Positions 27,560 through 36,756 are shown, counted from the stretch's first letter. The stretch: 64,000 bases of DNA from Chitinophaga caseinilytica (GCF_038396765.1 NZ_CP150096.1:6307001-6371000), one strand, 5' to 3'. The notes: a model not told the origin generated them from the sequence alone. Numbers and translations: made by a program.

Positions 27560-27621
27560 AGTTTTCATAACGTGGAATTTTAAAATGCAACGGTCCTGAC
27601 TCCTCAGGACCGTCTATTTTT
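27560..27621 (+). ncRNA. Candidate small RNA, copy 2
   Basis: The -7-like TACCTTTC (27549-27556) lies at the same distance from the conserved leader as in copy 1. The stem is ACGGTCCTGA (27590-27599) with TCAGGACCGT (27604-27613), then CTATTTTT. Relative to copy 1, two neighbouring stem positions change on both sides so that pairing is kept. Inference: the two copies are paralogous small regulatory RNAs, or a promoter-leader-terminator cassette. Confidence 0.6.
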
Positions 27622-27644
27622 CCCCTACCCTTCATTTCAGCGCA

Positions 27645-27671
27645 TAAAAAAAGGCCCCCGGTGCGGAGGCC
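27645..27671 (-). terminator. carA terminator
   Basis: GGCCCCCG (27653-27660) pairs with CGGAGGCC (27664-27671). On the minus strand it is followed by a run of Ts (A-run 27645-27652). Confidence 0.85.
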
Positions 27672-27698
27672 TCTTCCCTATCTTGTCGCATTCACACC

Positions 27699-28814
27699 TT
27701 ATTTGGTATGATTGCGGATCATTGTAAAGAAATCATCGAACAGGTAACGCGAATCGTGCGGACCAGGCGTGCTTTCCGGGTGATATTGCACCGAAAACGC
27801 CGGTTTATTCTTGATCCGGATACCTTCCACGGAATTGTCGTTCAGGTTGATATGGGTCACTTCCACGTTCTCGGAAGCTTCCACCGCCTGCTTGTCGATC
27901 GCGAAACCGTGGTTCTGCGTAGTGATCTCGCATTTGCCGGTCTGCAGGTTCTTCACCGGGTGGTTCAGGCCGCGGTGACCGTGGTGCATTTTATACGTCG
28001 GGATCCCGTTGGCCATAGCCAGCAGCTGATGCCCGAGGCAGATGCCGAAGAGCGGGCGCTCGGCGGCCAGTACTTTCTTGATGGTTTCCACGGCGTAAGT
28101 CAGCGGAGCAGGGTCGCCAGGGCCGTTGGAAATGAAATAAGCGTGCGGTTTGAACTCCTCGCAGGTTTCGAAAGACGTTTGCGTGGGGTGCACTTTCAGG
28201 TAAGCACCTTTTTCGGAGAGGCATTTCAGCATGTTGCGCTTCACCCCGTTGTCGAGCACCGCGATACGGATCTCGGCGTTGGGGTCGCCCACGAAATAAG
28301 GTTCCTTGGTAGACACTTCGGCGCAAAGCGCGAGACCTTCCATGGAGGGAACTTCTTTCAGGCGATTGGCCAACTCCTGTTCGTCGAGGATTTCGGAGGA
28401 GATGATGCAGTTCATGGCGCCCTTGTTGCGGATGTGGGCTACCAGCGCACGGGTATCCACTTCGTGAATAGCGACCAGGTTATTCTCTTCCAGGAAAGTG
28501 GCGAGGCTCTGGTCGGCCATTTTACGGGAGTAGTTGGAAGCGATGTTCTTGCAGATCAGACCGCTGATCTTTACGGAACTGGATTCCACGTCTTCCTTTT
28601 TGGTGCCGTAGTTACCTACGTAGCAGTTGTTCATGATCAGCACCTGACCTTTGTAGGAAGGGTCTGTGAACACCTCCTGGTAGCCGGTCATCCCGGTATT
28701 GAAACAAAGTTCCCCGGACGCGGTACCTACTTTACCGAACGCTTTTCCGTGGAAAACGGTGCCATCTTCGAGCAACAGCATGGCAGGCTGTGTGGATCTG
28801 ATAGTCTGCGGCAT
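27699..28814 (-). CDS. carA: Carbamoyl-phosphate synthase small (glutaminase) subunit
   Basis: CarA releases ammonia from glutamine and channels it to CarB to make carbamoyl phosphate for pyrimidines and arginine. The 371 residues show the N-terminal domain (LLLEDGTVFHGKAFG, GYQEVFTDPSYKGQ) and the class I glutaminase triad: Cys in FGICLGHQL, then His and Glu in VQYHPESTPGP. The catalytic cysteine is intact, so the subunit should be active. carB is not in the window. A -7 element lies at 28867-28874. Confidence 0.95.
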   Translation of the reverse strand: MPQTIRSTQPAMLLLEDGTVFHGKAFGKVGTASGELCFNTGMTGYQEVFTDPSYKGQVLIMNNCYVGNYGTKKEDVESSSVKISGLICKNIASNYSRKMADQSLATFLEENNLVAIHEVDTRALVAHIRNKGAMNCIISSEILDEQELANRLKEVPSMEGLALCAEVSTKEPYFVGDPNAEIRIAVLDNGVKRNMLKCLSEKGAYLKVHPTQTSFETCEEFKPHAYFISNGPGDPAPLTYAVETIKKVLAAERPLFGICLGHQLLAMANGIPTYKMHHGHRGLNHPVKNLQTGKCEITTQNHGFAIDKQAVEASENVEVTHINLNDNSVEGIRIKNKPAFSVQYHPESTPGPHDSRYLFDDFFTMIRNHTK

Positions 28815-28866
28815 TTCTTCTTACCCTTACTTTTTTTATGTCCCGAAAAGGACGATTAAAACTGCG

Positions 28867-28874
28867 CAAAGTTA
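28867..28874 (-). promoter_or_regulatory. -7 element of carA
   Basis: TAACTTTG on the minus strand fits TAnnTTTG and lies 53 bases before the carA ATG. No clear -33 partner was seen. I see no pyrimidine-sensing leader structure. Confidence 0.5.
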
Positions 28875-28909
28875 GGGCATGATTTTGAATTTCGTGCAGG
28901 TTTTTCCGA

Positions 28910-29719
28910 TCAATTCATATGAATGGATGTCATGATTTTGTCAGCCGCCTGTTTACCGGCAGGATCGTCGGCCGAATGGGTCACCAACAGCTGTACCTGG
29001 CTGCCGCCTTTTACGAAAACGAGGCTCTGAAAAGCCACGGGCGAAGTTTCCTGTAACACATATGTCCCCTGCTGTAACAACGCCGGCTGGCCGTCCACTT
29101 GCAGTTCGCGGGAAGTATAGCTGAACCGGGATACGCCGGGTCTGGTCTCCATTTCGCGGGCCGTCAATTGCGCCGCCTCTTCCAGTACCACGCTGGCCTG
29201 GGCGAGGAATACCGATTCTTCCATCCTGATCACGATCCCTTCCGCCCTTCCTCCAGCCTGGAAGGCCTTTTTGCGCATATTGGGACGGTCGTCGGGGGAT
29301 TCGGGCCGCAGGGACAAAGGTGTTTGGATCCGGATGAGGTGCCCTTTGAAAGTCCGCCATTGATCGGCATGTAGCAGCGTTGGCGACACCCTGGGTTCCC
29401 TGAAAAACGCCATCAGATAGGGCCCGTACAGGAAACTCAGTCCCAGGACCGCCACAAAACAGATGATCCCGAAAGCCAGCGTCGCCTTCTTCCGCGGTGT
29501 GAAATGGGCCTTCCGCTCTTTCCGGCGCTCCAGGGCAGCATATTCCTCCCCGGAAATGCCGTTCTCCAGCCCGAATGCGTCCAGGTTGCCATCCGGATGA
29601 TGTGCCAGCCAATCTTTATAAATGACGGGAAATTTCTTGCCGCAATGGTCGCAGAACGTGAGGTATTCGGATTTCAATGCACTGTATTCGGTACAGTGCT
29701 GGCATTTCATGTAGTTCAT
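28910..29719 (-). CDS. Zinc-ribbon membrane-anchored protein of unknown function
   Basis: A 269-residue protein. The N-terminus carries a zinc ribbon (CQHC, then CDHCGKKFP about 14 residues later). A cytosolic segment with a run of Arg/Lys is followed by one membrane helix (about residues 82-103, AFGIICFVAVLGLSFLYGPY) and an extracytoplasmic domain of about 150 residues without recognisable motifs. The layout suggests a sensor or assembly protein linking a cytosolic metal-bound knob to the periplasm. No family assigned. It lies alone upstream of carA on the same strand. Confidence 0.7.
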   Translation of the reverse strand: MNYMKCQHCTEYSALKSEYLTFCDHCGKKFPVIYKDWLAHHPDGNLDAFGLENGISGEEYAALERRKERKAHFTPRKKATLAFGIICFVAVLGLSFLYGPYLMAFFREPRVSPTLLHADQWRTFKGHLIRIQTPLSLRPESPDDRPNMRKKAFQAGGRAEGIVIRMEESVFLAQASVVLEEAAQLTAREMETRPGVSRFSYTSRELQVDGQPALLQQGTYVLQETSPVAFQSLVFVKGGSQVQLLVTHSADDPAGKQAADKIMTSIHMN

Positions 29720-29803
29720 AGGGAGGATATTAGGTGCCGGTGACGCTAAATTACGTTTTTTCTATATATATTCAAAATCTGGCGACCTTATCCCGCGAAG
29801 CGG

Positions 29804-30097
29804 TCAACGTTTCTTCGCCAAATAGTTGATGCATCCCGACCAAACGTCCTCAAATTCATCCCTGGTTATTTCTTTCGGCAAGAATTCGGCATCACCCGCT
29901 ATCGCGTCAACGTCCGGGATCTGTTGGTCGGCCAACGCAGTGCCACCAAACTCGAATTCTTGCGAAGCCACCCCAAAACTCCTGTCTTTGTAAATTTCCA
30001 CTTTCCGCAATTCATAAGCATCGTCACCAATTTCGCTATAAATGAATTGGGGCTCGTCATCGAAATTATGCATCCAAATTACCTTCAAGTATCTCAT
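29804..30097 (-). CDS. DUF6881-like small protein
   Basis: A 97-residue soluble protein. It follows the DUF6881 pattern: RYLKVIWMHNFDDEPQFIYSE at the start, ELRKVEIYKDRSFGVAS in the middle and a late EFLPKEITRDEFEDVWSG. Members are widespread, often in toxin-immunity or polymorphic loci, and function is unproven. No toxin gene is next to it here, so it may be an orphan. Neighbours on the same strand are two zinc-ribbon proteins, one on each side. Confidence 0.7.
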   Translation of the reverse strand: MRYLKVIWMHNFDDEPQFIYSEIGDDAYELRKVEIYKDRSFGVASQEFEFGGTALADQQIPDVDAIAGDAEFLPKEITRDEFEDVWSGCINYLAKKR

Positions 30098-30212
30098 ACA
30101 GCGTTGAATTTCCTACGATCGACAATCCATCATACATTGTCGATGCCCGTTATGTTATTAGTCTAAACCGACCCAGATTATCCCCTGAAAAAAGCACGAA
30201 ACCCACACAGGT

Positions 30213-30422
30213 TTATGGGTTATTCTTACTCACTCTGCTCAAAACCGCATACGCACCACAGCCATTGCAGAAAATATATCCGTCCACTTTATCCAAACCT
30301 CTGATCAATTCGTCTTTAAATTCCAGCATTCCTACTTTGCATTCGGGGCAGCAGATCTCAGCCCCTGGCGTTTCATGTAAAACCTGGGCAACTTCCATCC
30401 AGCTTTTCCATTTTTCGTTCAT
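30213..30422 (-). CDS. Small zinc-ribbon protein (69 residues)
   Basis: ATG 30422 gives a compact 69-residue protein with CPECKVGMLEFKDE and later CNGCGAYAVLS, a CxxC...CxxC zinc ribbon separated by about 25 residues. The preferred start excludes an upstream extension that would run back through the ribosomal operon terminator. Function is unknown. It resembles single-domain ribbon proteins that bind nucleic acid or partner proteins. Confidence 0.65.
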   Translation of the reverse strand: MNEKWKSWMEVAQVLHETPGAEICCPECKVGMLEFKDELIRGLDKVDGYIFCNGCGAYAVLSRVSKNNP

Positions 30423-30516
30423 GATAAAGTGGTGATTATGCGATAAAAAAACAGTGATTTTGCTGAAGCGCTCCGGGATCCTTTTTTTCAACCATCCGTT
30501 CCTCCCGTTCCTGCAT

Positions 30517-30547
30517 AAAAAAAGGGATAAGGTACGAACCTTATCCC
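30517..30547 (-). terminator. Terminator of the ribosomal protein supercluster
   Basis: GGGATAAGGT (30524-30533) pairs perfectly with ACCTTATCCC (30538-30547), and on the minus strand a T-run follows (A-run 30517-30523). It lies about 25 bases after the rplQ stop. Confidence 0.9.
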
Positions 30548-30570
30548 TTCTGTATAGCTTTCTTGAAAAA

Positions 30571-31056
30571 CTACTCAGCAGCTTTTTCTTCAGCAGCAGG
30601 TGCTTCAGCGCCTTCAGCTTCAGCCTTTTTCTTACCGCCGGCACGACGGGTTTTCTTGGCAGGAGCTTTATCAGCAGCGGCAGTTTTACCGTAGATTTCG
30701 TTAAAGTCAACCAGTTCGATCAGCGCAGTTTCGGCGTTGTCACCGATACGTTTGCCAAGCTTGATGATACGGGTGTATCCACCGGGACGGCTGGCGATTT
30801 TCTCGCTGATGGGGCCGAACAGTTCCTGGATAGCTTCTTTGTCCTGCAGGTAGCTGAACACGATACGACGGTTGTGAGTGTCGTCGGTTTTACCACGGGT
30901 CAGCAGGGGTTCCACGTAAACGCGGAGTGCTTTGGCTTTAGCCAGGGTGGTGGTGATACGTTTGTGAGCAATGAGTTCGCAAGCCAGGTTGCTCATGAGG
31001 CTTTTGCGGTGAGCGGACGTGCGGCTCAGTTTGTTCAATTTCTTTCCGTGACGCAT
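30571..31056 (-). CDS. rplQ: Large-subunit ribosomal protein bL17
   Basis: Last gene of the alpha operon. The 161-residue protein begins [17 protein letters not shown], the canonical L17 start, which lies near the exit tunnel. Typical L17 is about 115-130 residues; here the extra 30-40 residues form a Lys/Ala/Glu-rich tail ([20 protein letters not shown]) that is probably disordered on the ribosome surface. It follows rpoA after a 109-base gap with a stem-loop. Confidence 0.95.
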   Translation of the reverse strand: MRHGKKLNKLSRTSAHRKSLMSNLACELIAHKRITTTLAKAKALRVYVEPLLTRGKTDDTHNRRIVFSYLQDKEAIQELFGPISEKIASRPGGYTRIIKLGKRIGDNAETALIELVDFNEIYGKTAAADKAPAKKTRRAGGKKKAEAEGAEAPAAEEKAAE

Positions 31057-31122
31057 GACTTTTTGTTGTTTGGTTTCCCTCGCACCGTGTCAGGAATTGC
31101 AAGGTACTTGTTATAAAATGCA

Positions 31123-31152
31123 AATCACGCCCATCCTAACGGCGGCGTGATT
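31123..31152 (-). promoter_or_regulatory. Stem-loop between rpoA and rplQ
   Basis: AATCACGCC (31123-31131) and GGCGTGATT (31144-31152) form a nine-base stem with a 12-base loop and no T-run. It may set relative rplQ expression or mark an RNA-processing point. Confidence 0.5.
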
Positions 31153-31165
31153 TACGAAATGAATA

Positions 31166-32161
31166 CTATTCTTCGTCGAGTTTCAGTTTGGACAGGTCCA
31201 TACCGAAATGCAGGCCTCTTTCGCCCAGCACTTGTTCGATCTCGCTGAGGGATTTCTGACCGAAGTTGCGGAATTTCATCAGTTCTTCCTGTTCGTACTG
31301 TACCAGTTCGCTCAGGGAGTTGATTTTGGCCGCTTTCAGGCAGTTGAATGCGCGTACGCTCAGGTCCAGATCTTCCAGGGGAGTTTTCAGGATCTTGCGC
31401 AGCTGCAGGGTTTGTTCGTCTACCACATCTTCTTTCTCAGTGTCTTTGGTATCAAAGCTGATGTTTTCATCGGTGATGATCATCAGGTGCTGGATGAGGA
31501 TACGGGAAGCTTGTTTTACCGCTTCTTCCGGATGGATGGTACCGTCTGTCACTACTTCCATGATCAGTTTCTCGTAGTCGGTCTTCTGTTCCACACGGGT
31601 GTTCTCGATGCTGTATTTCACGTTCTTGATGGGCGTGAACACGGAATCGATCGCGATATAACCAAACACTGCATCTTTGGGTCTGTTTTCCTCTGCCGGA
31701 ACGTAACCGCGGCCTTTGCCGATGGTCAGCTCGATGTCCAGCTTGGCGGAAGGATCCAGGGTGCAGATCAGCAGTTCGGGGTTCATGATCTGGAAAGAGT
31801 TGGTCGCTTTCTCGATCATATCTGCCCGGAACTCGGTTTTGCCCTTGATAGAGATCTGGATTTTCTCGCTGCTTACTTCATTCTCAACGATTTTCTTGAA
31901 ACGAACCTGTTTCAGGTTGAGGATGATTTCAGTAACGTCTTCCGTGATCCCTTTCAGGGTGCCAAACTCGTGATCAGCGCCTTCGATCTTGATACCCACA
32001 ATGGCATAGCCCTCCAAAGACGACAACAGCACGCGGCGGAGCGCGTTACCAATTGTCACACCATAACCCGGTTCTAACGGACGGAATTCGAATTGAGCTT
32101 CAAAGTCGGTAGACTTCTGCAAAACGATCTTGTCAGGCTTTTGGAAATTAAGAATTGCCAT
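31166..32161 (-). CDS. rpoA: RNA polymerase alpha subunit
   Basis: The 331-residue protein has the assembly domain ([27 protein letters not shown] at the start) and the C-terminal DNA/activator-binding domain ([21 protein letters not shown], a helix-hairpin-helix, then [14 protein letters not shown]). It dimerises to start polymerase assembly. It lies between rpsD and rplQ, the usual alpha-operon order. Nothing is missing. Confidence 0.97.
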   Translation of the reverse strand: MAILNFQKPDKIVLQKSTDFEAQFEFRPLEPGYGVTIGNALRRVLLSSLEGYAIVGIKIEGADHEFGTLKGITEDVTEIILNLKQVRFKKIVENEVSSEKIQISIKGKTEFRADMIEKATNSFQIMNPELLICTLDPSAKLDIELTIGKGRGYVPAEENRPKDAVFGYIAIDSVFTPIKNVKYSIENTRVEQKTDYEKLIMEVVTDGTIHPEEAVKQASRILIQHLMIITDENISFDTKDTEKEDVVDEQTLQLRKILKTPLEDLDLSVRAFNCLKAAKINSLSELVQYEQEELMKFRNFGQKSLSEIEQVLGERGLHFGMDLSKLKLDEE

Positions 32162-32201
32162 TGATATGCTTGATTTATGTTTTTAAGGTATGTTTTACGG
32201 A

Positions 32202-32232
32202 TATAGCCACCCCGGGTTACGGGATGGCTATA
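32202..32232 (-). promoter_or_regulatory. Stem-loop between rpsD and rpoA
   Basis: TATAGCCA (32202-32209) pairs with TGGCTATA (32225-32232), enclosing a short CCCCGG/ACGGGA-like inner pairing. It is in the 77-base gap, with no T-run, so probably not a terminator. Confidence 0.5.
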
Positions 32233-32238
32233 ACGTTA

Positions 32239-32844
32239 TTACTTGCTGTACAATTCCACGATCAGCTGCTCCTTAATGTTTTCGGGAACAGATTCTCTTT
32301 CGGGGTAAGCGATGAAAGTACCTCTCAGTTCTTTCTCGTTGAAGTCTACCCAGTTGTACTTGGGGTTCTTGCCGCGAACCTGGCTGGTCACCGCGGTGTT
32401 GCCTGCGGATTTAGCTTCGAGGCCTACGATGTCGCCGGGTTTCAGCTGGTAGGAAGGCACGTTCACCACCACGCCGTTAACGGTAACGTGTTTGTGGGAA
32501 ACGAGCTGACGGGCAGCCGGGCGGGAAGGAGCGATGCCCATGCGGAACACGGTGTTGTCCAGACGTGCTTCCAGCAATTTGATCAATACTTCACCAGTAA
32601 CGCCTTTACGACGGTTAGCTTCTTCGAAGAGGTTACGGAACTGTTTTTCCAGTACGCCGTAAGTGTACTTCGCTTTTTGTTTTTCTCTCAGCTGCAGCGC
32701 GTACTCGCCCAGTTGCTTACGCTTACGTTGTGCGCCGTGCTGACCGGGAGGGTTGCTATTCTTGCCTAAATACTTGCCATTGCCTAAGATAGGCTCTCCA
32801 AAAATCCTGGAGATCTTGGTCTTTGGTCCTGTGTACCTTGCCAT
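32239..32844 (-). CDS. rpsD: Small-subunit ribosomal protein uS4
   Basis: The 201-residue S4 nucleates 16S rRNA folding and in many bacteria represses its own operon. Family start [18 protein letters not shown] is followed by the GNNPPGQHG-like segment and an S4 RNA-binding domain with [19 protein letters not shown]. It lacks the zinc-binding cysteines of some S4 proteins. A large stem-loop lies just upstream (32952-32999) and could be its own binding site. Confidence 0.96.
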   Translation of the reverse strand: MARYTGPKTKISRIFGEPILGNGKYLGKNSNPPGQHGAQRKRKQLGEYALQLREKQKAKYTYGVLEKQFRNLFEEANRRKGVTGEVLIKLLEARLDNTVFRMGIAPSRPAARQLVSHKHVTVNGVVVNVPSYQLKPGDIVGLEAKSAGNTAVTSQVRGKNPKYNWVDFNEKELRGTFIAYPERESVPENIKEQLIVELYSK

Positions 32845-32951
32845 GTTCTGTGTTGCAGATTTTTAGTTTCGATGCACGCTCATTTAAAAATCTTAAAATC
32901 CGATCGTGCACCCACTGGTGAATAATAAATGTAATAAAATATTAATTACGA

Positions 32952-32999
32952 ATACGAATTAACCGGTACAAAAGTTCAATTGCACCGGATAATTCGTAT
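32952..32999 (-). promoter_or_regulatory. Large stem-loop between rpsK and rpsD
   Basis: ATACGAATTAACCGGT (32952-32967) and ACCGGATAATTCGTAT (32984-32999) pair at 15 of 16 positions around a 16-base loop, in a 170-base spacer. No T-run follows. It is the strongest hairpin of the cluster and sits directly before rpsD, so an S4-responsive leader or an RNase site is possible. Confidence 0.55.
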
Positions 33000-33014
33000 C
33001 GGAATATCTCGAGA

Positions 33015-33413
33015 CTATACCCTTCTCTTTTTCGGAGGACGGCAACCGTTGTGCGGCAGCGGAGTAACGTCTTTGATGAGGGTTACCTCGATACCGGAAT
33101 TCGCGATGGCGCGGATTGCGCTTTCACGGCCGGCGCCGGGTCCTTTCACAAATACGTCAGCTCTTTTCAGGCCAGCGTCGATTGCAGTTTTGGCGGCATC
33201 GCTAGCAGCCAGCTGAGCAGCATAAGGAGTGTTCTTTTTAGAACCCTTGAAGCCCATCTTACCAGCAGAAGACCAGGAGATAACCTGACCAGCCTTGTTG
33301 GTGATGCTCACGATGATGTTGTTGAAACTTGCAGAGATATGTACATCTCCGAAGTTATCCACTTTTACTACCCTCTTTTTAGCGGCAGCTTTAGTATTTG
33401 ATGCTTTTGCCAT
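33015..33413 (-). CDS. rpsK: Small-subunit ribosomal protein uS11
   Basis: The 132-residue S11 has the core [22 protein letters not shown] and the end [21 protein letters not shown], which binds the mRNA exit platform. Between rpsM and rpsD, as expected for the alpha operon. Confidence 0.96.
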   Translation of the reverse strand: MAKASNTKAAAKKRVVKVDNFGDVHISASFNNIIVSITNKAGQVISWSSAGKMGFKGSKKNTPYAAQLAASDAAKTAIDAGLKRADVFVKGPGAGRESAIRAIANSGIEVTLIKDVTPLPHNGCRPPKKRRV

Positions 33414-33442
33414 AATACGTTAAAATTCCTACTATGAAACTC

Positions 33443-33494
33443 CAAATCCGATTGTCTATAAAAACCCTTTATGCCGCCGCCTCCCGGATTTGGA
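33443..33494 (-). promoter_or_regulatory. Stem-loop between rpsM and rpsK
   Basis: CCAAATCCG (33443-33451) and CGGATTTGG (33486-33494) are perfectly complementary, with 34 bases between, in a 111-base gap. Confidence 0.4.
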
Positions 33495-33524
33495 CGGAGG
33501 ACCAGCAGACCAGGGAATTTATCA

Positions 33525-33905
33525 CTATTTCTTCGGTGCCTTCTTTTTACCTGCAACCGTCTTACGCTTACCTTTACGGGTACGGCTGTTAGTACGGGTA
33601 CGCTGGCCTCTAACCGGCAGACCTTTACGGTGACGCAGACCACGGTAGCAGGCGATATCCAGCAAACGCTTGATGTTCATCTGAACCTCGGAACGCAGTT
33701 GACCTTCAACTTTCAGCTCGGCGTTGATAATGTTACGAATCGCAGCTTGCTCATCGTCATTCCAATCCTTCACTTTCTTGTTCAGGTCAATTTCAGCTTT
33801 GTTCAGGATATATACTGAAGTAGAGTGACCGATTCCGAAGATGTAGGTCAGTCCAATTTCACCCCTTTTGTTCTTAGGAAGATCAATACCGGCTATACGT
33901 GCCAT
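33525..33905 (-). CDS. rpsM: Small-subunit ribosomal protein uS13
   Basis: The 126-residue S13 begins [21 protein letters not shown]. It has the central [21 protein letters not shown] that contacts 16S rRNA and the subunit bridge, then a Lys-rich tail. Starts 46 bases after rpmJ. Confidence 0.97.
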   Translation of the reverse strand: MARIAGIDLPKNKRGEIGLTYIFGIGHSTSVYILNKAEIDLNKKVKDWNDDEQAAIRNIINAELKVEGQLRSEVQMNIKRLLDIACYRGLRHRKGLPVRGQRTRTNSRTRKGKRKTVAGKKKAPKK

Positions 33906-33951
33906 ATTAATTGTTTAGTTTATTATTCTTTATAATGAGTAACAGATGCGA

Positions 33952-34068
33952 TTATCCCTGACGTTGTTTAAAACGGGGATTCTTTTTGTTGATCACCAGC
34001 AATTTACCCTTGCGGCGAACGATCTTGCAGTCTGCACTTCTTTTCTTGATGGAAGCTCTTACTTTCAT
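33952..34068 (-). CDS. rpmJ: Large-subunit ribosomal protein bL36, zinc-free form
   Basis: A 38-residue frame that starts [20 protein letters not shown] and ends [10 protein letters not shown], the L36 layout. Of the four zinc ligands of the standard protein (three Cys and one His), only one cysteine remains (Cys14): position 11 is Ser, position 27 is Asn, and the late His is replaced by Phe. This is the C-minus, zinc-independent type. Lies between infA and rpsM in the usual order. Confidence 0.95.
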   Translation of the reverse strand: MKVRASIKKRSADCKIVRRKGKLLVINKKNPRFKQRQG

Positions 34069-34102
34069 GAGTCAATAGTTATAAATCTACTAGTGTATTT
34101 TA

Positions 34103-34321
34103 TTATTTATACCTGAAAATTATACGACCCCTGCTCAAATCATAAGGGCTCATCTCAACCCCAACCTTGTCGCCCGGCAGGATGCGAATATAGTGCATCC
34201 GCATTTTCCCAGAAATGGTCGCCAGAATCTCATGCCCGTTTTCCAGTTTCACCCGGAACATCGCATTTGATAAGGCTTCGAGAATAATACCATCCTGTTT
34301 AATCAGTGCCTGTTTCGCCAT
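34103..34321 (-). CDS. infA: Translation initiation factor IF-1
   Basis: The 72-residue OB-fold protein ([39 protein letters not shown], ending GRIIFRYK) binds the ribosomal A site during initiation. It follows map after a 180-base gap and has a promoter-like element of its own. Confidence 0.96.
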   Translation of the reverse strand: MAKQALIKQDGIILEALSNAMFRVKLENGHEILATISGKMRMHYIRILPGDKVGVEMSPYDLSRGRIIFRYK

Positions 34322-34338
34322 AAAAATTTTTAGGAATG

Positions 34339-34346
34339 CAAAGATA
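34339..34346 (-). promoter_or_regulatory. Internal -7 element before infA
   Basis: TATCTTTG on the minus strand fits TAnnTTTG and lies 17 bases before the infA ATG. The upstream TTTG partner is poor. It may add transcripts for infA through rplQ. Confidence 0.5.
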
Positions 34347-34405
34347 CCATAAAAGTTTCTGAAAGAGAAAAATTTAGGGCAAATAATATTTTTAAATATC
34401 CGGAT

Positions 34406-34438
34406 TGTGGATAAAGTCCCCCCACTTGTTGTGAATAA
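34406..34438. promoter_or_regulatory. Two perfect DnaA boxes in the map-infA gap
   Basis: TGTGGATAA (34406-34414) and TGTGAATAA (34430-34438) are the reverse complements of TTATCCACA and TTATTCACA, both perfect DnaA 9-mers, 24 bases apart in the same orientation. They lie 60-100 bases upstream of the infA promoter-like element. Confidence 0.5.
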
Positions 34439-34501
34439 TTCTGTAACTATCTACTAAACAAGATGATATGTATATAGGAATACTTATTGGCATGGAGCAT
34501 T

Positions 34502-35308
34502 TTATTGCGCCACCGCCCCCGCCAACACCGGGTTTTGCTGCTCAGCCGCTTCAATTTCCACAAAAGTGGACAGCACGTCGGCCTTCCCTTTCTGCACCGA
34601 AACCGTATGTTCGTAGTGTACCGACACCTTCCGGTCTCTCGTCACAACCGTCCAACCATCTTCCAGGTATTCCACGTCCCGGGTACCCAGATTCACCATC
34701 GGCTCGATCGCGATCACCAATCCATCCTTCAGCACGGCACCGCTGCCCCTGCGGCCATAATTCGGCACCTGGGGGTCTTCATGGAGGTTACGTCCCAATC
34801 CGTGGCCTACCAGCTCACGTACCACGCCATATCCCCGCTCCTTCTCCAGGTAATCCTGGATGGCATAGGCAATATCGCCCACCCGGTTGCCCACAACGGC
34901 CTTTTCGATGCCCTTGTTGAGCGCCACCTTCGTAGCGGTCATCAGCTTCCGTACGTGCGCCGGAACCTCCCCTATCGCGAAGGTATAGGCACTGTCGCCA
35001 TGGAATCCGTTCTTGAACACCCCCACGTCTACCGAAACGAGGTCGCCCTCCTTGATCACATATGCATTGGGAATGCCATGCACGACCGCTTCGTTCACGG
35101 AAATGCAGCAGGTATTGGGAAACCCTTTATAATTTTTGAAGGAGGGCACCGCACCATGGTCGCGGATGAATTGCTCCGCGATGGCGTCGACGTCCAGCGT
35201 GCTCATGCCAGGCTTCAGCCGGCGGGCCACCTCAGCGAGGGTGGCGCTTACCAGCTGGGCACTTTCACGCATCAGCTCAATTTCTTCTTTTGTCTTATAA
35301 TGAATCAT
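34502..35308 (-). CDS. map: Methionine aminopeptidase
   Basis: Removes the initiator methionine from new proteins. The 268-residue type I enzyme has the five metal ligands in order: two Asp in SVDVGVFKNGFHGDSAYTF, His in VGHGLGRNLHEDP, and two Glu, in IEPMV and in HYEHTVSVQ. ATG 35308 (MIHYKTKEEIELM) is chosen over one nine bases upstream. Its position between secY and infA is conserved in many Bacteroidota. Confidence 0.95.
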   Translation of the reverse strand: MIHYKTKEEIELMRESAQLVSATLAEVARRLKPGMSTLDVDAIAEQFIRDHGAVPSFKNYKGFPNTCCISVNEAVVHGIPNAYVIKEGDLVSVDVGVFKNGFHGDSAYTFAIGEVPAHVRKLMTATKVALNKGIEKAVVGNRVGDIAYAIQDYLEKERGYGVVRELVGHGLGRNLHEDPQVPNYGRRGSGAVLKDGLVIAIEPMVNLGTRDVEYLEDGWTVVTRDRKVSVHYEHTVSVQKGKADVLSTFVEIEAAEQQNPVLAGAVAQ

Positions 35309-35412
35309 AACATGCAAAATTAACTAAAAATGCCGAGACGGCCTTGCCGTAAACAAAACAGCCATCCTGCTTATTAGTTCAGGATGGCTGCCAATATATT
35401 AGCCTGTTGCGG

Positions 35413-36756
35413 TTACGCGTTGGCGGGTGAAGTTCTGCCTTTGATGCGGCCGGAGCTCATGAGACCGTCATAGTGACGCATGAGCAGCTGGCTTTCGATC
35501 TGCTGCAGGGTATCGAGGATTACACCGACCATGATCAGCAGCGAGGTACCACCGAAGAAGGTAGCGAACTGGCTGTTCACGTTGAGTGCGGCAGCGATAC
35601 CGGGCAGTACGCCTACGAGCGCCAGGAACACCGAGCCCGGGAGGGTGATGCGGTCCATAACTGCGCCGATGTAGTCGGCAGTAGCTTTACCGGGTTTCAC
35701 ACCGGGGATGAACCCGTTGTTGCGTTTCATTTCGTCCGCCATTTGGGTGGGGTTGAAAATGAGCGCGGTGTAGAAGAACGTGAAGACGATCACCAGTACG
35801 GCATAGATCACATTGTACCAGGGGTTGGTGTGATCGCTGAAGATACGGATGAAGCCGGACGCGCCTTCGCTCTGGGTGGCGAAACCGATCGCCGTGGCCG
35901 GAATGAACATGATGGCCTGGGCGAAGATGATGGGCATAACGCCTGCAGCATTCACTTTGAGGGGAATGAACTGGCGAACGCCACCGTATTGTTTATTACC
36001 TACGATTCGCTTGGCGTAATTCACCGGGATTTTGCGTGTTCCCTGAACCAGCAGGATGAGCCCGATGGTGATCACGATGAACATGGCAATTTCCACGAGG
36101 AAGATGAGGAGACCGCCGCCGGCGCCTGTTGTTTTCAGGGAGAATTCCTGCAGGAGGGATTCGGGGAGGCGGGCGAGAATGCCCATCATGATGATGATGG
36201 AGGTACCGTTACCAATGCCCTTATCCGTGATTTTTTCACCCAGCCACATAACGAACAGCGTTCCGGCGGTCAGCACCACGGTGGTGGAAAGCCAGAACAT
36301 GAAGCCGCCGTATGCGGGGATGAGCGCCGCACCGGATTGCGTTCTGAGGTACGCAACGTAGGCACTGGCCTGGAAAGCCGTCACGATAACAGTGAGCAGG
36401 CGGGTGTATTGGTTGATCTTTTTCCGGCCGCTGTCACCTTCTTTCTGTAATTTCTGGAAATAGGGAACGGCGATCGTGAGGAGCTGAATGGCGATAGACG
36501 CCGAGATATAGGGCATGATGCCGAGGGCGAAAATGGATGCGCGGGAGAAAGACCCACCGGCAAACATGTTGAACAGCCCCAGGATACCTTGCTGGGAAGT
36601 CTCGGAGAATTTGGCCAGCTCGTTGGGATCGAGACCGGGAAGGGTGATATAGGAACCAACACGGTATACCAGTACCAGGAGCAGCGTTGTGAGGATGCGT
36701 TTACGCAGGTCCTCGATACTCCAGATGTTCTTTATGGTTTCGATAAATTTCTTCAC
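35413..36756 (-). CDS. secY: Preprotein translocase subunit SecY
   Basis: The 447-residue channel protein has ten membrane helices. Family regions seen include RILTTLLLVLVYRVGSYITLPG, the ISASIAIQLLTIAVPYFQKLQKEG segment, and the C-terminal LLMRHYDGLM. It forms the protein-conducting pore with SecE and SecG, which are not in the window. It lies after rplO as in the spc operon. Confidence 0.96.
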   Translation of the reverse strand: MKKFIETIKNIWSIEDLRKRILTTLLLVLVYRVGSYITLPGLDPNELAKFSETSQQGILGLFNMFAGGSFSRASIFALGIMPYISASIAIQLLTIAVPYFQKLQKEGDSGRKKINQYTRLLTVIVTAFQASAYVAYLRTQSGAALIPAYGGFMFWLSTTVVLTAGTLFVMWLGEKITDKGIGNGTSIIIMMGILARLPESLLQEFSLKTTGAGGGLLIFLVEIAMFIVITIGLILLVQGTRKIPVNYAKRIVGNKQYGGVRQFIPLKVNAAGVMPIIFAQAIMFIPATAIGFATQSEGASGFIRIFSDHTNPWYNVIYAVLVIVFTFFYTALIFNPTQMADEMKRNNGFIPGVKPGKATADYIGAVMDRITLPGSVFLALVGVLPGIAAALNVNSQFATFFGGTSLLIMVGVILDTLQQIESQLLMRHYDGLMSSGRIKGRTSPANA

